Shown here: positions 34,783 through 44,045 of the stretch, piece after piece
How the letters are laid out: each line of letters begins with the position of its first letter
Position numbering within the stretch: position 1 is the first letter of the stretch
Origin: Staphylococcus chromogenes
GTDB lineage: Bacteria > Bacillota > Bacilli > Staphylococcales > Staphylococcaceae
DNA: 64,000 nucleotides
Direction of reading: 5' to 3'
NCBI RefSeq assembly: GCF_029024625.1
Contig: NZ_CP118953.1
Coordinates: forward strand, 1-64,000
Program-made: the position numbers and the translations under genes
Notes under the pieces: generated by a model
What the model was told of the DNA's origin: nothing
Seen by the model: only the letters and a program-made list of their open reading frames with translations
Databases searched by the model: none

Positions 34783-35448
34783 ATGAAATCATTAATAATT
34801 GGCGCTCATGGTGGCGTTGGTCAACATCTCGTACGCAAACTCAAAGCACGAAACGTTGACTTTAATGCCGGTGTTAGAAAAGAAGAACAAGTTGAAGTTT
34901 TAAAAGCAGATGGTATTGATGCAACTTACATTGATGTTGCAAAACAATCTATTGATGAATTAATAGAATTATTTAAACCGTATGATCAAATCCTTTTTTC
35001 CGTCGGTTCTGGTGGAAGCACAGGTGACGATCAAACAATCATAGTAGATTTAGACGGTGCAGTGAAAGCAATTAAAGCAAGTGAACACGTCGGTCGTCAA
35101 CACTTTGTTATGGTATCAACGTACGACTCACGTCGAGAAGCTTTTGATGCGTCAGGCGACTTGAAACCATATACCATTGCAAAACATTATGCGGATGACT
35201 ACTTAAGACATGCAAATTTAAAATATACCATCGTACATCCAGGCACTTTAACAAACGAACATGAAACGCAACAATTCAATATGAGTGCGCAATTTGAAAA
35301 TGTACAAAATCCGTCTATTACAAGAGAAGATGTAGCAGAAGTGCTTGTTTCTGTATTAACTGATGAAGCATTACAAGGTCACGAATTTCAAATCATCAAT
35401 GGTGATTTGTCATTATCAGACGCTACGACTAAATATCTGGAGGAATAA
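34783..35448 (+). CDS. NAD(P)-binding SDR-type oxidoreductase
   Basis: 221-residue atypical short-chain dehydrogenase with Rossmann motif GAHGGVGQHL at the N-terminus and FVMVSTYDSRRE in place of the classic Ser-Tyr-Lys segment; YhfK/NmrA-like. Function is probably NAD(P)H-dependent quinone or aldehyde handling. AAAAGGAG sits before the ATG, 21 nt after the DJ-1 gene and 3 nt before the next gene, so it is cotranscribed. Confidence 0.8.
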   Translation: MKSLIIGAHGGVGQHLVRKLKARNVDFNAGVRKEEQVEVLKADGIDATYIDVAKQSIDELIELFKPYDQILFSVGSGGSTGDDQTIIVDLDGAVKAIKASEHVGRQHFVMVSTYDSRREAFDASGDLKPYTIAKHYADDYLRHANLKYTIVHPGTLTNEHETQQFNMSAQFENVQNPSITREDVAEVLVSVLTDEALQGHEFQIINGDLSLSDATTKYLEE

Positions 35449-35451
35449 TAA

Positions 35452-36456
35452 ATGAATAATCAACAAGTTGTACTTGCAAAACGACCACAAAGTATCCCTC
35501 AAGACGATGTATTTAGATTTGAAACAATAGAAACTCGAGAACCACATGCAGGTGAGGTTCAAGTAGAATCCATTTATGTATCTGTAGATCCTTACATGAG
35601 AGGCAGAATGAATGATACAAAAAGTTATGTTCAACCTTTCCAAGTGAATGAGCCATTACAAGGTCATATTGTTGGAAAAGTCACACAATCGAACGATGAA
35701 CGTCTATCTGTCGGCGATTATGTCACAGGCATATTACCATGGAAAAAGATAAATACAGTGAATGGAGACGATGTGACCCCTGTGCCATCAAAAGATGTAC
35801 CATTACATTTATATTTGAGTGTTTTAGGCATGCCGGGAATGACGGCCTATACAGGATTGCTTCAAATTGGTCAACCACAATCTGGCGAGACGGTTGTCGT
35901 GTCAGCTGCATCAGGTGCAGTAGGCTCTGTCGTAGGACAAATTGCTAAGATTAAAGGCGCAAAAGTTGTCGGTATTGCTGGTGGTAAGCAGAAAACAGCA
36001 TATTTAACAGATGAATTAGGATTTGATGCGGCCATTGACTATAAACAAGATGATTTCGCACAGCAACTCGAAGCGGCTGTACCAGATGGTATTGATGTGT
36101 ATTTTGAAAATGTAGGCGGCGCAATTTCTGATGAAGTGTTTAAACACTTAAATCGATTTGCACGCGTTCCGGTATGTGGTGCAATTTCAGCATATAATAA
36201 TGAAAAAGACGATATTGGACCACGTATCCAAGGAACGTTGATTAAAAATCAAGCATTGATGCAAGGTTTTGTAGTAGCACAATTCGCTAATCATTTTAAA
36301 GAAGCAAGCGAACAACTCGCACAATGGGTGTCTGAAGGTAAAATTAAATTTGAAGTGACGATAGATGAAGGTTTTGACAATTTACCTTCTGCATTTAGAA
36401 AGTTATTCACAGGAGAGAATTTTGGTAAACAAGTTGTCAAAGTCGCTGAAGAATAG
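35452..36456 (+). CDS. NADP-dependent medium-chain oxidoreductase (zinc-independent, YfmJ/CurA type)
   Basis: 334-residue MDR-family reductase with N-terminal GroES-like fold (YVSVDPYMRGRM), nucleotide-binding SAASGAVGSVVGQIAKIKG and FENVGGAISDEV. Leukotriene-B4 12-hydroxydehydrogenase-like members reduce alpha,beta-unsaturated carbonyls, which fits an electrophile-stress cluster. CTGGAGGAA ribosome-binding site lies within the previous stop region. Confidence 0.88.
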   Translation: MNNQQVVLAKRPQSIPQDDVFRFETIETREPHAGEVQVESIYVSVDPYMRGRMNDTKSYVQPFQVNEPLQGHIVGKVTQSNDERLSVGDYVTGILPWKKINTVNGDDVTPVPSKDVPLHLYLSVLGMPGMTAYTGLLQIGQPQSGETVVVSAASGAVGSVVGQIAKIKGAKVVGIAGGKQKTAYLTDELGFDAAIDYKQDDFAQQLEAAVPDGIDVYFENVGGAISDEVFKHLNRFARVPVCGAISAYNNEKDDIGPRIQGTLIKNQALMQGFVVAQFANHFKEASEQLAQWVSEGKIKFEVTIDEGFDNLPSAFRKLFTGENFGKQVVKVAEE

Positions 36457-36465
36457 CAGAAGACT

Positions 36466-36831
36466 ATGAAAAATATCATCGTAAGATTCATATTTAGTTT
36501 ACTGTTTTATAAAAGTGGTGTTGCACACTTTAAAAATAAAGATATGTTTTTAAAAATCGTGCCGTCCTATTTACCTTTCAAACAAGCAATAGTTAAGTAT
36601 TCGGGCATATTAGAATTTATAATTGCTTTTTATGTACTCAGTGCTAAAAATAGATCACGCGTAAGAAAAGTAGTACAAGGATTCCTTTGGCTCGTATTTC
36701 CTGCAAATATTTACGCTGCACGTAAGAACATCTCTTACAAAGATGAAAGAGATGAAACAGATAGTGTTAAGCAGCATGTCATTCGTTTACCATTACAATT
36801 TGTCATGGTCGCACTTGCGAAACTATTATAA
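36466..36831 (+). CDS. DoxX-like membrane protein
   Basis: 121-residue protein with three or four hydrophobic segments and the motif LLFYKSGVAHF near the start, typical of DoxX/DUF417-like quinone-related membrane proteins. It follows the MDR gene by 9 nt and ends the merR-adjacent cluster; a terminator follows. Biochemical role is unknown. Confidence 0.65.
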   Translation: MKNIIVRFIFSLLFYKSGVAHFKNKDMFLKIVPSYLPFKQAIVKYSGILEFIIAFYVLSAKNRSRVRKVVQGFLWLVFPANIYAARKNISYKDERDETDSVKQHVIRLPLQFVMVALAKLL

Positions 36832-36846
36832 GACTTATCATAGCCA

Positions 36847-36882
36847 CGCCTGGAACATTATTTTTGTTCCAGGCGATTTTTT
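36847..36882 (+). terminator. Terminator of the merR-adjacent operon
   Basis: Perfect 11-bp stem CGCCTGGAACA (36847-36857) / TGTTCCAGGCG (36865-36875), then ATTTTTT. Confidence 0.9.
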
Positions 36883-36991
36883 AATATTTACACTTAAAAT
36901 CGACGTATATCAAATGATTCTCTTGACAACGCTTATGTGCTCTTTGTTTAAATAAGCTCATTTCAGACATTTACTTTTCAATTTTTCTATA

Positions 36992-37003
36992 GTGATAAGC
37001 TTC
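36992..37003 (-). other. Inverted att-core copy
   Basis: GTGATAAGCTTC is the exact reverse complement of the first 12 bases of the rlmH att core (31859-31870). It lies in a spacer with no gene, between the MerR-controlled operon and the isaB-like remnant. Confidence 0.5.
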
Positions 37004-37144
37004 TAAATTAAGAAAAGCATAAGTTAATTTGCGTGTATGAGTATAAGAAGAAATAAAAAATGTATTTTATCATGTGATGCTATCGCAACATTGTAACATT
37101 AATGTAATAACGTGACCTGTAAGACAAATATGAGGAGGGTTTTT

Positions 37145-37604
37145 ATGAAAAAAGTTTCTAACTTTATTTTAGCTAGTAGTTTAGTTTTGGGCTTTTTCGT
37201 AACGCCCGAATTATTTAATATCACTCAAGCACATGCGCAAGAATCTGTGAAACCTTATTATAGTTACAGTGGTTATACAGCAAATCAAAGTAATTTTATT
37301 CTAGATAAGAATTTTAAAACATATCAAAAAGCTAATTACTTCAAGATTAATAATCACAAGATTACTAAAAATGCATTAGCTAAAAATAATAAAGATTTAC
37401 ACGATCCAACATATTACGGGGTTTCTAATCATAAAACGAATGGTGTTTTCTTCTTATTAGACGGTAAGTCAGTGAGCAAAAAAAATTATTGAATCATTAC
37501 GGTGAAGCAAAGTATACATCTACATCAGCCTGAGGCAAAGCATATATGTATAAAATAGAAAATGATGACTTTTAAAATATAAAGTTGTAGTAGATACATT
37601 GTAA
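37145..37604 (+). pseudogene. IsaB-like secreted protein gene, degenerate
   Basis: ATG 37145 after GAGGAGGG encodes a signal peptide (hydrophobic core, AHA cleavage region near residue 30) and a mature start PYYSYSGYTANQSNFILDKN that resembles the immunodominant staphylococcal antigen B family. The frame shifts at an A8 run (37478-37485) and stops at 37492. Continuing in the +1 frame gives a plausible C-terminus (LLNHYGEAKYTSTSA, then YMYKIENDDF) interrupted by TGA at 37531-37533 and by a further shift near 37574, ending at TAA 37602-37604. A truncated secreted product from the first part remains possible. Confidence 0.7.
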
Positions 37605-37977
37605 AATTAACTTAAATTGCTCAAATACTTTTCAATAATATCAGAATATATATTAAATCGAAAGTGATTATATAGTACCAAAGTAAATATAGTACTAATT
37701 CCAGCTTATACAGGAAAGGGGAAAGAGTTTTTTTTATACTAGTGACATCATTAAAGCAAGTAAGATTATCCCCTTTTTTAGATAATTGTGATGATTCGTA
37801 GACTTAATTCATAATTTCTTGCTAATAAAGATTGAAAAGCTTTAAGAAGGGTACAATATTAAGTAAGAGACTTGGAGCTCTTGTCAATTAAGATAATGAG
37901 CAAGTGAGCTTGTTAAGTTAAAGATGAGCTGAGGTAAAGTTTACCTGCCCATCATTTTCTATTTGGAGGCTAAATAT
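37605..37977 (+). promoter_or_regulatory. Upstream region of the pigment operon with a possible sigma-B promoter
   Basis: No gene seen in 373 nt. At 37830-37854, GATTGA, 13 bp, GGGTAC partly matches the sigma-B consensus GTTTAA-N12-14-GGGTAT (4/6 and 5/6). Sigma-B drives crtOPQMN in S. aureus, so this is a reasonable candidate for the operon starting at 37978, but the match is weak. Confidence 0.3.
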
Positions 37978-39477
37978 ATGAAAAAAATATTATTAACAGG
38001 CGCTTCGGGATATATCGGTAGTCACTTAATGAATAAATTAAAAGATAACTATGAAATTATAGCTATTTCTAGAAATATAGAAAATAAATCAAATGAACAC
38101 AATGTTACTTGGAAGGCAGCTGACTTGTTTGATTTAAATGAAATCACTGAGGTAATGGAGGATATTGATATCGCTATATATCTTGTCCATTCTATGATGC
38201 CTTCAGCTAAGTTGACGCAGGCGAGCTTTGAAGATATGGATGCATTATTAGCTGATAATTTTGCTAAAGCCGCAAGTTATAACAAAGTTCAGCATATTGT
38301 ATTTATGAGTGGTTTGATACCTAATACAAATGAATTATCACCACATTTAAGAAGCCGTTTAGAGTGCGAACAGATTTTAGGATCATATGGTGTACCAGTA
38401 AGTACTTTAAGAGCTGGTTTGATTATAGGCTCTAAAGGAAGTTCTTACCCTATATTAAAAAAATTAGTAGAAAGATTACCTGGCCTGTTACTACCAAAAT
38501 GGGCTTATAATACAACATTGCCAGTTGCAATAGACGACGTGATTGACGGTTTATATAAAATTGTAGAGCGTAATCCAAATGAGAACGAATCGATAGATAT
38601 TGGTGGACCTAGTCATATGACTTATAAAGATCTATTCAAGCAAACTGCAGAGGTACTAGATAAACGATTACCTACGATAGATTTGCCTATTATTCCCATT
38701 TGGCTAAGTAAATATTGGGTGAAACTTATTTCAGGTGTTCCAAAAGAAATGGTCTATCCGTTAATGGATAGCTTAATTCATGATATGATTAGAAATGATG
38801 AAAATATTGTGAAAGACATTTCTATAGGCAAGATTGATTATAAGGAAAGTGTGCGTAATGCCTTGGAAGAAGAAACTAAGACACAAAAGAAAGGGAAGTC
38901 ATCACGTAAGGGCAATATTAAAGATGTTAGAGCAATATCAAGGGTAGTCTTACCTAAAGATGTAAATATGATTCAATTGGCAGAATCATATGCAAATTTT
39001 TTAAATAGAATTACATTAAATGTCGTTAATAGTGATTTTAACGAAGATAACTTTACGATTAGTGTACCGTGTTTAAATAAGGAATTATTATTATTAAGTA
39101 AAGATTTTAAAGCTTCTAATAACGAGAGAATTTTATATCGAATTGTTGGTGGAGATTTCGCTTTAGATTCAGATGGTGGTAATGCGAGATTAGAGTTTAG
39201 AAGATTACCTAATAGTGACGCATGTATCATAGCGTTACAAGAATATGAACCGACGTTACCTTGGTGGGTATATAAGTATACCCAGGCAAAAGTTCATAAA
39301 AGTGTAATGAATCTTTTTAAATTCAAGATTAATATCCAAAAAACTAATAAAGGAGAATACTTTAATATGAAGAAATTTATTTTACCAATTGTTATTTCAG
39401 GTGCAATTGTTTTGAAAGTATATGGATTGAAAAAGTATTTAGCTAGAAAAAATAACATGTCTAATGCCGAACTATAG
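37978..39477 (+). CDS. NAD(P)-binding epimerase/SDR protein with C-terminal extra domain
   Basis: 499-residue protein. The N-terminal ~300 residues are an atypical SDR/epimerase (GASGYIGSHLMNKL; LVHSMM; FMSGLIP). The C-terminal part (about 310-460) resembles DUF2867, and a terminal hydrophobic segment (FILPIVISGAIVLKVYGL) suggests membrane association. ATG 37978 follows TTGGAGGC by 8 nt; the frame is open to 37963 through that site. It is not part of the S. aureus crt operon. Similar NAD-binding proteins accompany carotenoid and photolyase genes in light-induced clusters of other bacteria, so a role in photoprotection is inferred. Confidence 0.7.
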   Translation: MKKILLTGASGYIGSHLMNKLKDNYEIIAISRNIENKSNEHNVTWKAADLFDLNEITEVMEDIDIAIYLVHSMMPSAKLTQASFEDMDALLADNFAKAASYNKVQHIVFMSGLIPNTNELSPHLRSRLECEQILGSYGVPVSTLRAGLIIGSKGSSYPILKKLVERLPGLLLPKWAYNTTLPVAIDDVIDGLYKIVERNPNENESIDIGGPSHMTYKDLFKQTAEVLDKRLPTIDLPIIPIWLSKYWVKLISGVPKEMVYPLMDSLIHDMIRNDENIVKDISIGKIDYKESVRNALEEETKTQKKGKSSRKGNIKDVRAISRVVLPKDVNMIQLAESYANFLNRITLNVVNSDFNEDNFTISVPCLNKELLLLSKDFKASNNERILYRIVGGDFALDSDGGNARLEFRRLPNSDACIIALQEYEPTLPWWVYKYTQAKVHKSVMNLFKFKINIQKTNKGEYFNMKKFILPIVISGAIVLKVYGLKKYLARKNNMSNAEL

Positions 39478-39528
39478 CTATTAGATATAATAGCTAGTTA
39501 CTTTTACAAAAAAAAGAGGGGATCAACT

Positions 39529-40029
39529 ATGAAAGCAAACGAGATAATTAAAACAATTATAAAAGTCATAACACCAATTACAGGTGGTAAATTTATAGGG
39601 AAATTTGCAGTGAAAAACGCGAGAAAAGATTATAAAAATAATGTTAAACCACCTTTTTCACCACCCGGCTATGTCTTTCCAATTGTGTGGCCAATACTTT
39701 ATACAACGATGGGCGTAGCTTATGCATTAGTGACTAATAAATCTACTAGTAAGGCTTTGAAAGGTGCTTATTACTCACAATTAAGCCTGAATTATCTATG
39801 GTCGATATTATACTTCAAATATAAATTACGCTTTAGTGCGTTGATAGAGAGTGTTGTATTACTGGGCGCAGTAGTTACAACAACTGTAAAATTTTTCAAT
39901 GTAAAAAAAGTTGCTGGCATTTTACTAGTTCCATATATGCTTTGGAGCGCTTTTGCTACTTATTTAACAGCTGGTAATTGGTATTTAAATAAAGATAACC
40001 CAAGCTATACAGCGAAATCTGAGCATTAA
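39529..40029 (+). CDS. tspO: TspO/MBR-family tryptophan-rich sensory protein
   Basis: 166-residue membrane protein of the translocator family, with five hydrophobic helices and conserved aromatic positions: PPGYVFPIVWPILYTTMG, LNYLWSILYF and VPYMLWSAFATYLTAGNWYLN split across helices. Family members bind porphyrins and respond to light and oxidative stress; in some phototrophs TspO controls pigment genes. It is placed 51 nt after the SDR protein gene and 4 nt before crtO, so it is likely cotranscribed with the carotenoid genes. Confidence 0.88.
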   Translation: MKANEIIKTIIKVITPITGGKFIGKFAVKNARKDYKNNVKPPFSPPGYVFPIVWPILYTTMGVAYALVTNKSTSKALKGAYYSQLSLNYLWSILYFKYKLRFSALIESVVLLGAVVTTTVKFFNVKKVAGILLVPYMLWSAFATYLTAGNWYLNKDNPSYTAKSEH

Positions 40030-40033
40030 ATTG

Positions 40034-40507
40034 ATGAAAAAGATTATATATATTGCGCTATATTGGTTTATAGTTCAAATGATTATTGCTCAACTTGGTA
40101 CTCGTATTAGTTATAAGTTCTTAGAAAAAGATAATAAGTATTTTCGAAGTTGGAATTTTGAACAAGAGGGTCAATTATGGCAACAATTAGTTAAAGTGCA
40201 ATATTGGAAAGATCATTTGCCAGACGGTCAAAATCTTAACCCTAATATCAGTAGTAAAGCGACTTTCGATTTATCTAAAAATATGAATGATATACAGCGA
40301 TTTATATTAGAAACTAGACGTGCAGAGGTGGTTCATCTGCTATCCATATTTCCTGTTATTGCGTTTTTTAAAGCGTCAAAAAGTGTTAAAATAATTAATT
40401 TTATATATGTCATTATTGCTAATGTGCCTTGTATGATTGTTCAGCGCTATAATCGCCCTAAGTTAATACGTATTTATAATAAATTACAAAAAAGAAAAGG
40501 TGATTAA
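40034..40507 (+). CDS. crtO: Glycosyl-4,4'-diaponeurosporenoate acyltransferase CrtO
   Basis: Final staphyloxanthin enzyme; it adds the C15 acyl chain to the glucosyl carotenoid at the membrane. The 157-residue protein resembles S. aureus CrtO (165 aa): YWFIVQMIIAQLGTRI, the ETRRAEVVHLLSIFPVI region and IVQRYNRPKL at the C-terminus. ATG 40034 is 4 nt after the tspO stop with no clear ribosome-binding site, so translation is probably coupled; TTG 40031 is the alternative. crtP begins directly after the stop. Confidence 0.9.
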   Translation: MKKIIYIALYWFIVQMIIAQLGTRISYKFLEKDNKYFRSWNFEQEGQLWQQLVKVQYWKDHLPDGQNLNPNISSKATFDLSKNMNDIQRFILETRRAEVVHLLSIFPVIAFFKASKSVKIINFIYVIIANVPCMIVQRYNRPKLIRIYNKLQKRKGD

Positions 40508-41998
40508 ATGGGAAATAAGAAAGTGGTTGTCATAGGAGGTGGCTTGGGAGGGATTGCCAGTGCAATTTGTATGGCTCAAGCAGGCTATCAAGTGGATTTA
40601 TATGAACAAAATAAGCATATCGGTGGAAAGGTAAATAGGTTGGACATAGATGACTATGGATTTGATCTCGGCCCATCAATTTTAACCATGCCTAAAGTAT
40701 TTCAAAGCTTATTTCAACGATGTAATGAAAGGCTAGAAGATTATGTTAGTATTCGTAAGTTAAGTTTACAGATTAGAAACGTTTATCCAGATGGCCAAAT
40801 TTTAGATTTATATGAATCCATGGAAGATATGTTAACAAATAATGAATCGTTAACAAATAAAGATATAGAGCAACTTTCTTCGTTTTTTAGTTATGCACAA
40901 AAGATACATCAAGTGGCTGAAAAAAGCTACTTTGATAAGGGGTTAGATACGATGTATGCAATCATTCGTTATCATGGTCCATTTTCAGCTTTAAAACAAT
41001 TCGACTATTTTCACACAATGCAACAAGCCATTAATAAAAGGGTGGATAACCATTATTTAAGAGAAATGCTAGGTTATTTCATAAAATATGTCGGCTCCTC
41101 ATCTTATGATGCTCCGGCTGTATTGAGTTTATTACCTCAAATGCAACATGAGGAAGGTTTGTGGTACGTAGATGGTGGCATTCATAAGTTAGCGGAAGCG
41201 ATGGAACAATTAGCGAGAAAATTAGGTGTGGGCATACATTTTAACACCCCTGTAAAACGTATCAATTATAATAGTCAAAATAAGGTGACAGGGATAACAA
41301 TAGAAAGTAATAAGGAAATATATGCAGATTACATTATATCTAATATGGAAGTAATCCCTGTTTATAAGTATTTATTGAATTTTGATGCAAACCAAATAAA
41401 CAAATTGGAACGTAAATTTGAGCCAGCTAGTTCAGGTTATGTCATGCATCTTGGTGTGGACAAAAGTTATCCAGAGCTTCAACATCATAACTTTTTCTTT
41501 TCAAGTAATTCTAAAGTTAATTATGATCAAGTTTTTCACCAGTATGTTTTGCCTGAAGATCCGACTATTTATGTGGTGAATACAAATAAAACAGATAAGA
41601 CACAGGCGCCAGAGGGACACGAGAATATAAAAATATTGCCACACATACCGTACATTCAGAGTAAGTCATTTAGTGAAGCAGAATATCTGCAATTCCGAGA
41701 ACGTATATTGGATAAATTAGAGTCCATGGGGTTGAAAGATTTGAGAAAGCATATTGTATATGAAGACGTATGGACACCACATGATATAGAAAATACATAC
41801 AATTCTAATAAAGGAGCTATATATGGCGTAGTATCCAATAAGAAGAAAAATAAAGGTTTTAAATTTCCTAAAAAAAGTCAGTACTTCAAAAATTTGTACT
41901 TTGTAGGTGGTTCTGTAAATCCTGGCCCTGGTATGCCTATGGTCACTTTGAGTGGTATGCAAGTAGCAGAAGCTATTATTAATGGAGAAAGTAGTTGA
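40508..41998 (+). CDS. crtP: 4,4'-diaponeurosporene oxygenase CrtP
   Basis: FAD-dependent oxidase that converts the terminal methyl of 4,4'-diaponeurosporene towards the aldehyde or acid. The 496-residue protein is a CrtI-type amine-oxidase-like flavoprotein: [17 protein letters not shown] dinucleotide-binding fold at the start, [10 protein letters not shown], and the C-terminal carotenoid motif [18 protein letters not shown]. Length equals S. aureus CrtP (497). It abuts crtO and precedes crtQ by 6 nt. Confidence 0.93.
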   Translation: MGNKKVVVIGGGLGGIASAICMAQAGYQVDLYEQNKHIGGKVNRLDIDDYGFDLGPSILTMPKVFQSLFQRCNERLEDYVSIRKLSLQIRNVYPDGQILDLYESMEDMLTNNESLTNKDIEQLSSFFSYAQKIHQVAEKSYFDKGLDTMYAIIRYHGPFSALKQFDYFHTMQQAINKRVDNHYLREMLGYFIKYVGSSSYDAPAVLSLLPQMQHEEGLWYVDGGIHKLAEAMEQLARKLGVGIHFNTPVKRINYNSQNKVTGITIESNKEIYADYIISNMEVIPVYKYLLNFDANQINKLERKFEPASSGYVMHLGVDKSYPELQHHNFFFSSNSKVNYDQVFHQYVLPEDPTIYVVNTNKTDKTQAPEGHENIKILPHIPYIQSKSFSEAEYLQFRERILDKLESMGLKDLRKHIVYEDVWTPHDIENTYNSNKGAIYGVVSNKKKNKGFKFPKKSQYFKNLYFVGGSVNPGPGMPMVTLSGMQVAEAIINGESS

Positions 41999-42004
41999 GG
42001 CTGA

Positions 42005-43108
42005 ATGATACTTTATATAATAGCAATAGTATTGACGATACTATCACTAATAAGTGGCATGTGTATGTATGCGCGTCGAGCGATTATAAATAACTCCGGA
42101 AAAGAAAGAGGTCAGACAGCCGTCAGTGTTATTGTACCTGCTAGAAATGAAGCGGAGAACTTACCTAAATTACTTAACAGTATAAGTAAAGAGCAAGAAA
42201 TAGAAGTAATTGTTATGGATGATGGTTCAACTGATGAGACACAAGTTGTTGCTAGATATTATGGTGCGAGCGTATATACTGTTGAAAATGATACTACATG
42301 GCAAGGTAAGTCACATGCTTGTTGGCAAGGTAGCAAATATGCAACGCATGATTTATTGATGTTTGTTGATGCTGATGTTCAGTTTACTTGTGATGATAGT
42401 ATTCAAAATATAGCCAATCAATATGATTTACAAGGTGGTAAAGGTTTGTTATCAATACAACCTTATCACAAGATAAAAAAGCTATATGAAAATATATCGG
42501 CGATTTTTAATTTAATGACAATCGTAGGTATGAATCAATTTTCAATCACGAAATCAGCAAATAATGAGCAAGGCGCGTTTGGACCCGTCCTTGTGACAAA
42601 TAAGCAAGATTATAAATTGACACAAGGACATTTGAAAGCTAAAAACCATATCATTGAAGGTTTTGCAATAAGTAAGGCATATCATGAATATGATTTGCCA
42701 GTGAATTTGCATGAAGGTCAAGGTGTGGTCAATTTTAGAATGTATCCTCAAGGATATAAAGCTCTATTAGAAGGGTGGAACAAACACTTTGCACTTGGCT
42801 CTCAAGTAACTAAAAAGTCTACGCTTACGTTTGTATTTTTATGGCTTTTTGGTTCACTTGTAACAGTATTAGCGATAATTTTTTCAATTAATTTAGGCTT
42901 GTTATATATATTATTAGCTATTACTTTATATTTTATATATGCGGTACAGTTTCACATGTTTATTCGGAGAACAGGAAATTTTAATCTCGTTGCGAGTTTA
43001 TGTCATCCACTGCTCTTCATATGCTTTGTCGTGATATTTTTTAAATCATGGTTAGATATCAATGTATTCAAACGTATATATTGGAAAGACCGTAGAATAG
43101 ATTTATAG
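42005..43108 (+). CDS. crtQ: 4,4'-diaponeurosporenoate glycosyltransferase CrtQ
   Basis: GT2-family membrane glycosyltransferase that esterifies glucose to 4,4'-diaponeurosporenoic acid. The 367-residue protein has an N-terminal TM helix and a GT-A domain with SVIVPARNEAENLPKLL, VMDDGSTDET and FVDADVQF (DxD). C-terminal TM helices lie at about 280-345. Close in length to S. aureus CrtQ (375). A 55-nt gap with AGGAGG separates it from crtM. Confidence 0.92.
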   Translation: MILYIIAIVLTILSLISGMCMYARRAIINNSGKERGQTAVSVIVPARNEAENLPKLLNSISKEQEIEVIVMDDGSTDETQVVARYYGASVYTVENDTTWQGKSHACWQGSKYATHDLLMFVDADVQFTCDDSIQNIANQYDLQGGKGLLSIQPYHKIKKLYENISAIFNLMTIVGMNQFSITKSANNEQGAFGPVLVTNKQDYKLTQGHLKAKNHIIEGFAISKAYHEYDLPVNLHEGQGVVNFRMYPQGYKALLEGWNKHFALGSQVTKKSTLTFVFLWLFGSLVTVLAIIFSINLGLLYILLAITLYFIYAVQFHMFIRRTGNFNLVASLCHPLLFICFVVIFFKSWLDINVFKRIYWKDRRIDL

Positions 43109-43163
43109 CTTAGTTTTTTATACAAATGGCAAGAAGTTCTAGGCTTACTTAGGAGGCCAATAA

Positions 43164-44045
43164 ATGAATCAATTAGAGAGAGATTATAACCATTGTCACA
43201 ATATAATGAAAGAACATTCAAAAACGTTCTCATATGCCTTTGATTTTTTGGATCTAAAAAGGAAAAAAGCAATTTGGGCTATTTATGCAGTTTGCAGAAT
43301 TATAGATGACAGTATTGATAAATACAAAGACCTTGAGCAATTAGACGGCATAGCTAGAGATTTAGATGTGATTTATAGCGATTGTGATTATATTCAAGCG
43401 TATCAAAGTGATGCAGCTATTATGAATGCTTTAAGTAATACATTGAATACATATTCAATACCTAAAAAGCCTTTTGAATCTCTTATTCAATATGTGAAAG
43501 AAGATTTAGATTTAAAAGTAATCCAAACTGATTCAGATTTATACGATTATTGCTATGGTGTTGCAGGTACTGTCGGGGAATTGTTAACTCCTATATTAGC
43601 TTCATCAAATAAAAATAGTTTTGAGCAAGCTAAAGAAGCTGCGATTGCTTTAGGTAAGGCACTGCAAATAACTAATATTTTAAGAGATGTTGGTGAAGAT
43701 TTTCAAAATGGAAGAATTTACCTTAGTGCAGAAAAGTTAGTTGAATATCAAGTTGATTTGCAATCTGTATATCATGAAGGCATTACGTCAAATTATATTC
43801 AACTATGGGAAAGTTATGCTTTAAAGGCAGTTAGTTTATATGATATTGCATTAAATGGTATCAATTATTTTGATACAGAGGTACGTTACATTATCGAACT
43901 AGCTGCGACTGCCTATCTTGAAATACTTGAGGAAGTTAGAAAATCAAACTATAGCTTGCATAAGAAAGTATACGTGAGTAAATTGAAAAAAATGAAAATT
44001 TATCGTGAAATCAGTGAGAAATATAATAGGAGTGAACCTTTATGA
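43164..44045 (+). CDS. crtM: 4,4'-diapophytoene synthase (dehydrosqualene synthase) CrtM
   Basis: Condenses two farnesyl diphosphates to 4,4'-diapophytoene, the first committed step of staphyloxanthin synthesis. The 293-residue all-helical prenyltransferase shows both Mg-binding Asp-rich motifs: CRIIDDSIDKYKD (about residue 45) and LRDVGEDFQNGRIY (about 175). AGGAGGCC precedes the ATG, and the stop overlaps crtN by four bases. Confidence 0.95.
   Translation: MNQLERDYNHCHNIMKEHSKTFSYAFDFLDLKRKKAIWAIYAVCRIIDDSIDKYKDLEQLDGIARDLDVIYSDCDYIQAYQSDAAIMNALSNTLNTYSIPKKPFESLIQYVKEDLDLKVIQTDSDLYDYCYGVAGTVGELLTPILASSNKNSFEQAKEAAIALGKALQITNILRDVGEDFQNGRIYLSAEKLVEYQVDLQSVYHEGITSNYIQLWESYALKAVSLYDIALNGINYFDTEVRYIIELAATAYLEILEEVRKSNYSLHKKVYVSKLKKMKIYREISEKYNRSEPL

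Noticed and set aside
37741..37780. Further att-like core near the ATTATCCCC sequence upstream of the pigment operon
   Set aside because: It lacks the GAAGC-N-TATCA pattern on either strand.
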